In this document: positions 6,026 to 6,074 of the stretch, in pieces | Layout of the letters: each line of letters opens with the position of its first letter | How positions within the stretch are numbered: the first letter of the stretch is position 1 | Source: Candidatus Brocadiaceae bacterium | Lineage (GTDB): Bacteria > Planctomycetota > Brocadiia > SM23-32 | Reading direction: 5' to 3' | Assembly (NCBI GenBank): GCA_003551785.1 | Contig: PUNP01000300.1 | Coordinates: 1 to 6,074 of the forward strand | Length of the DNA stretch: 6,074 nucleotides | Notes under the pieces: model-generated | What the model was told of the DNA's origin: nothing | Databases searched by the model: none | The model's input: only the letters and a program-made list of their open reading frames with translations | Made by a program: the position numbers and the translations under genes

Positions 6026-6074
6026 GCCCAATATCTCTGTTTTAGGAGCTAATGTAAACGAATTTCAGTCGGCC

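Noticed and set aside
5678..6052. 124-codon + strand reading frame opposite the dinB N-terminal part
   Set aside because: The minus strand encodes clear Pol IV motifs; the + frame is Cys/His-rich nonsense without a family signature.
6038..6058. Promoter for dinB on the minus strand (TTTACA, 17 nt, then a GATATT box extending to about 6030)
   Set aside because: The -10 box matches consensus at only four positions and would place the transcript start almost on the ATG; the upstream context is cut by the window edge.
1..6074. tRNA, rRNA, CRISPR array, insertion sequence or riboswitch
   Set aside because: The window is almost fully coding; no repeated spacers, transposase, terminal repeats or cloverleaf-like stretches were seen in the few short gaps.

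Overview
The window looks like a chromosomal segment of a Gram-negative-type bacterium. It holds ordinary housekeeping genes, with no phage, transposon, CRISPR or RNA gene visible. The right half is by eye more AT-rich than the left. The large membrane protein has a YHLQ-P-EFF-AGRI / FLPHN-Y-N-PLG motif series that I associate with Planctomycetes and other PVC bacteria. Together with the lipoprotein signal this makes a PVC-group or similar host a reasonable guess, but only a guess.

Left part (1-1735, + strand): two consecutive PLP-dependent trans-sulfuration enzymes. The first is cut by the window edge and only its C-terminal half is present. The second is complete, starts with an ATGA overlap, and reads like a plant-type cystathionine gamma-synthase. 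The pair probably handles successive steps of cysteine/methionine interconversion. The two are divergent paralogues, not a recent duplication.

Middle and right part (1752-5155, - strand): one compact five-gene operon, read right to left. It encodes a small putative lipoprotein, a YacP/Rae1-like NYN-domain nuclease, RuvX/YqgF, a 59-residue coiled-coil-like protein found here by hand, and a roughly 13-span GT-C-like membrane protein. The junctions are a 35-nt overlap, a 12-nt gap, ATGA and TAATG. The TAATG junction moves the start of the membrane protein to 3842. A near-consensus sigma70-type promoter (TTGAAA, 17 nt, TATAAT) lies just upstream of the lipoprotein. The operon therefore puts two RNA-related nucleases together with a cell-envelope enzyme. 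It converges tail to tail with the trans-sulfuration pair, with 16 nt between the stops and no clear terminator.

Far right (5253-6025, - strand): a DNA polymerase IV (dinB) gene that has lost its middle. The N-terminal palm/fingers and the C-terminal little-finger domain are both well preserved. About 140-150 codons, including the second catalytic motif and the thumb, are missing, and the two remnants are in different frames. It is a recent-looking pseudogene, or else an assembly error.

Nothing here amounts to a clearly new defence or mobile system. The points most worth a second look are the gutted dinB, the unannotated 59-residue gene, and the coupled nuclease/envelope operon.
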